From Sinotaia quadrata (taxonomy: Eukaryota; Mollusca; Gastropoda; Architaenioglossa; Viviparidae): DNA of 64,000 nucleotides. Positions 62,346 through 64,000 of the stretch are shown piece by piece. Made by a program: the position numbers and the translations under genes. The notes beneath the pieces were generated by a model. The model made no database searches, was not told the DNA's origin, and saw only the letters and a list, made by a program, of their open reading frames with translations. Positions within the stretch are counted from its first letter, which is position 1; each line of letters starts with the position of its first letter. Where the stretch lies: the NCBI GenBank assembly GCA_028829895.1, contig CM054180.1, positions 99,696,635 through 99,760,634 on the forward strand. The letters run 5' to 3'.

Positions 62346-64000
62346 GTCCCACTGAGAATAAAAGTGTTTATACCGATGCTTTGAATTATGCTAAATCAAG
62401 TGCAAGTAGTACCATCCTAAGTTTAAAATAGTATGAACACTCAGTAAGAAACTGTAAGAAGTTTGTTTCGAACGTAAAATTATGATTGAAATTACAAGGT
62501 GCACACAAAATATCAAATTACTATAAAAGTCCCAAGGTAAATAATGGGGAAAAGAACGTGAACACTGGGTAAGAAATGAATGAGAAAAAATAATTTATTT
62601 TGAACGTAATACTATTGACTTCTTCGCAAAAAAAAAAATTCACTATCAAAAATCACAAAACAAGCAATGAAGAAAAAATCATTAGTATGTAAATATGTGT
62701 CCTAGCTTCCACACAGAATAGTTACCTACGAGATGCAGGAGAATATGGCATGACCAGATATAACCATACTCTTATAGTTTATCTGCTCCATACCTATATA
62801 CAAAATAAGACAACGTAGAACAATCATTTGTACAGCTTATCGCTAGTCCATATACAACTATACAAATAAGGTGGTGTAGAATGTACAGTATATTTTAGTG
62901 TATGACTAGTCTATACCACTATACAAAACAAGACAGCGAGCCTCAGGGAGAAAAAATGTTTTCCAATACTAAAGGGACATAAGGATGCATGGGAATTGTC
63001 CTTTGAGTAAATAGTAATCATACAAAACGATGACTTCCTAGCATACTTCTTAAAGTGAAATTAAATGTTTTAATATTTAAGACATTTTGATACAAAATAA
63101 AATACAATTTATGACTGCAACAAGGGACTCTATTAAACAAAATTAAAATCTCCTTTATGCACCATAAAAACTATTGGTGTTAACCTCGCACAACCAAAAC
63201 AAAATTCTGCAAGATCCACTTAATTTTAATTACTAAATTTACTAGATCCAGATGAAATCAACTCCAGTAAAAGATAGATCAATACCCAGTATGTAGGAAT
63301 TTAAAATCAGGACCTATCATCTTGAAAATGAAGATTTATGAATGGTTTACAAATGGGAAAGTGTGATATATGAATTTTAGTTGTGCATTATATCACTCAA
63401 CAGACATATAACAAATTGACCAGTCTCTGAGATCCATGCAACATTTTATAAACAAAAAAATTATAATAGTATTTTATTTTCATGAAGCAAAACATGTGGC
63501 TTCGACCATAGCAAACACAACAGTCAAATGTGTCCTTGGTGAAAACAAAATAAAGGAATAAAATGTGTGCTTAAAAAAAAAAAAAGTTAAAACTTAAAAA
63601 AAAAAAAAGGAAAAAGTCTGACCCCGACCCCTGAACAAATGAACTGCAAAAACTAACTACAGTAATACATGCACATACCAATCAAGGTGTCTATAAAAGT
63701 TAAATGCATCAGATTCTAAGAATCAGGAAAGGATGCTATCATTGCAGGAATCACCACTGTGTTTTTCGCCTGAAAGTACAGACAATGAATAATGTTCATA
63801 TACATTTTTGCCTTAGCCCATATTACAATTAAAATCAGGATGTATGTTAATTTTAGAAATTACTCACACATACATTTGTTAGTTTGCTCAGCTATAACAA
63901 TCAGCCTATCAAGAGTTATCCAAATTCATAATGGTACACTAAAAATTCACAATGGCTTTTATATCAAGAATTTATAAAACATTCGTATCCTTATAGTAAA
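62346..64000. other. AT-rich window end
   Basis: No gene recognised. Repeated short blocks with CTATACAAATAAG near 62790-62930 and two A-runs near 63570-63610 are the only structure seen. Confidence 0.5.

Noticed and set aside
53400..64000. A further gene downstream of TRUB2
   Set aside because: No open frame above about 80 codons, no domain and no convincing splice pair were found; the sequence is AT-rich with tandem repeats.
1..64000. tRNA, rRNA or other structured RNA genes
   Set aside because: No cloverleaf with A and B box sequences and no rRNA-like block was recognised by eye; a covariance-model scan would be needed to exclude small ones.

Overview
The window is eukaryotic, animal nuclear DNA: AT-rich, with multi-exon genes, GT-AG introns, long microsatellites and many local minisatellites. 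The LRR receptor, the gene structures and the transposon mix suggest an invertebrate, and I lean towards a lophotrochozoan, perhaps a gastropod mollusc. No single sequence proves this. Exon boundaries were read by eye from splice sites, reading phase and protein similarity, and all three gene models keep phase across every intron.

Layout. 1-4.4 kb: decayed satellite and minisatellite DNA with no gene. 4.4-13.2 kb, plus strand: a six-exon gene for a secreted-then-membrane-anchored leucine-rich-repeat protein (signal peptide, LRRNT, LRRs, LRRCT, one transmembrane helix, and a Tyr/Arg/Pro-rich cytoplasmic tail of about 400 residues with no TIR domain). 13.2-19.9 kb: 3' flank, microsatellites and at least five minisatellites. 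19.9-45.2 kb, minus strand: eleven exons of mitochondrial aspartyl-tRNA synthetase (DARS2). They run from the presumed targeting peptide past class II motifs 1 and 2, but the C-terminal part with motif 3 was not found. 45.2-46.4 kb: a short head-to-head spacer. 46.4-53.4 kb, plus strand: an eight-exon TRUB2 homologue (TruB-family pseudouridine synthase) whose catalytic aspartate position is arginine. 53.4-64 kb: very AT-rich sequence with no recognisable gene and several minisatellites.

The DARS2 introns hold many mobile elements. They include a complete but broken hAT element with BED finger, 16-bp terminal inverted repeats and a perfect 8-bp target duplication. A decayed unknown element sits inside a minisatellite. 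At least six 5'-truncated copies of an R4/Dong-like non-LTR retrotransposon with a restriction-like endonuclease are present, five flanked on both sides and one on its 3' side by TAA/ATT triplet repeats. A MITE-like element lies in intron 1.

DARS2 and TRUB2 both act in mitochondrial translation or RNA metabolism and diverge from one spacer of about 1.1 kb, so a shared promoter is plausible. Points most worth checking are the missing TRUB2 catalytic aspartate, the incomplete DARS2, a minisatellite that has multiplied the acceptor site of DARS2 exon 8, a spliced ORF inside the hAT element with weak similarity to AspRS, and a perfect 26-bp hairpin in a TRUB2 intron.
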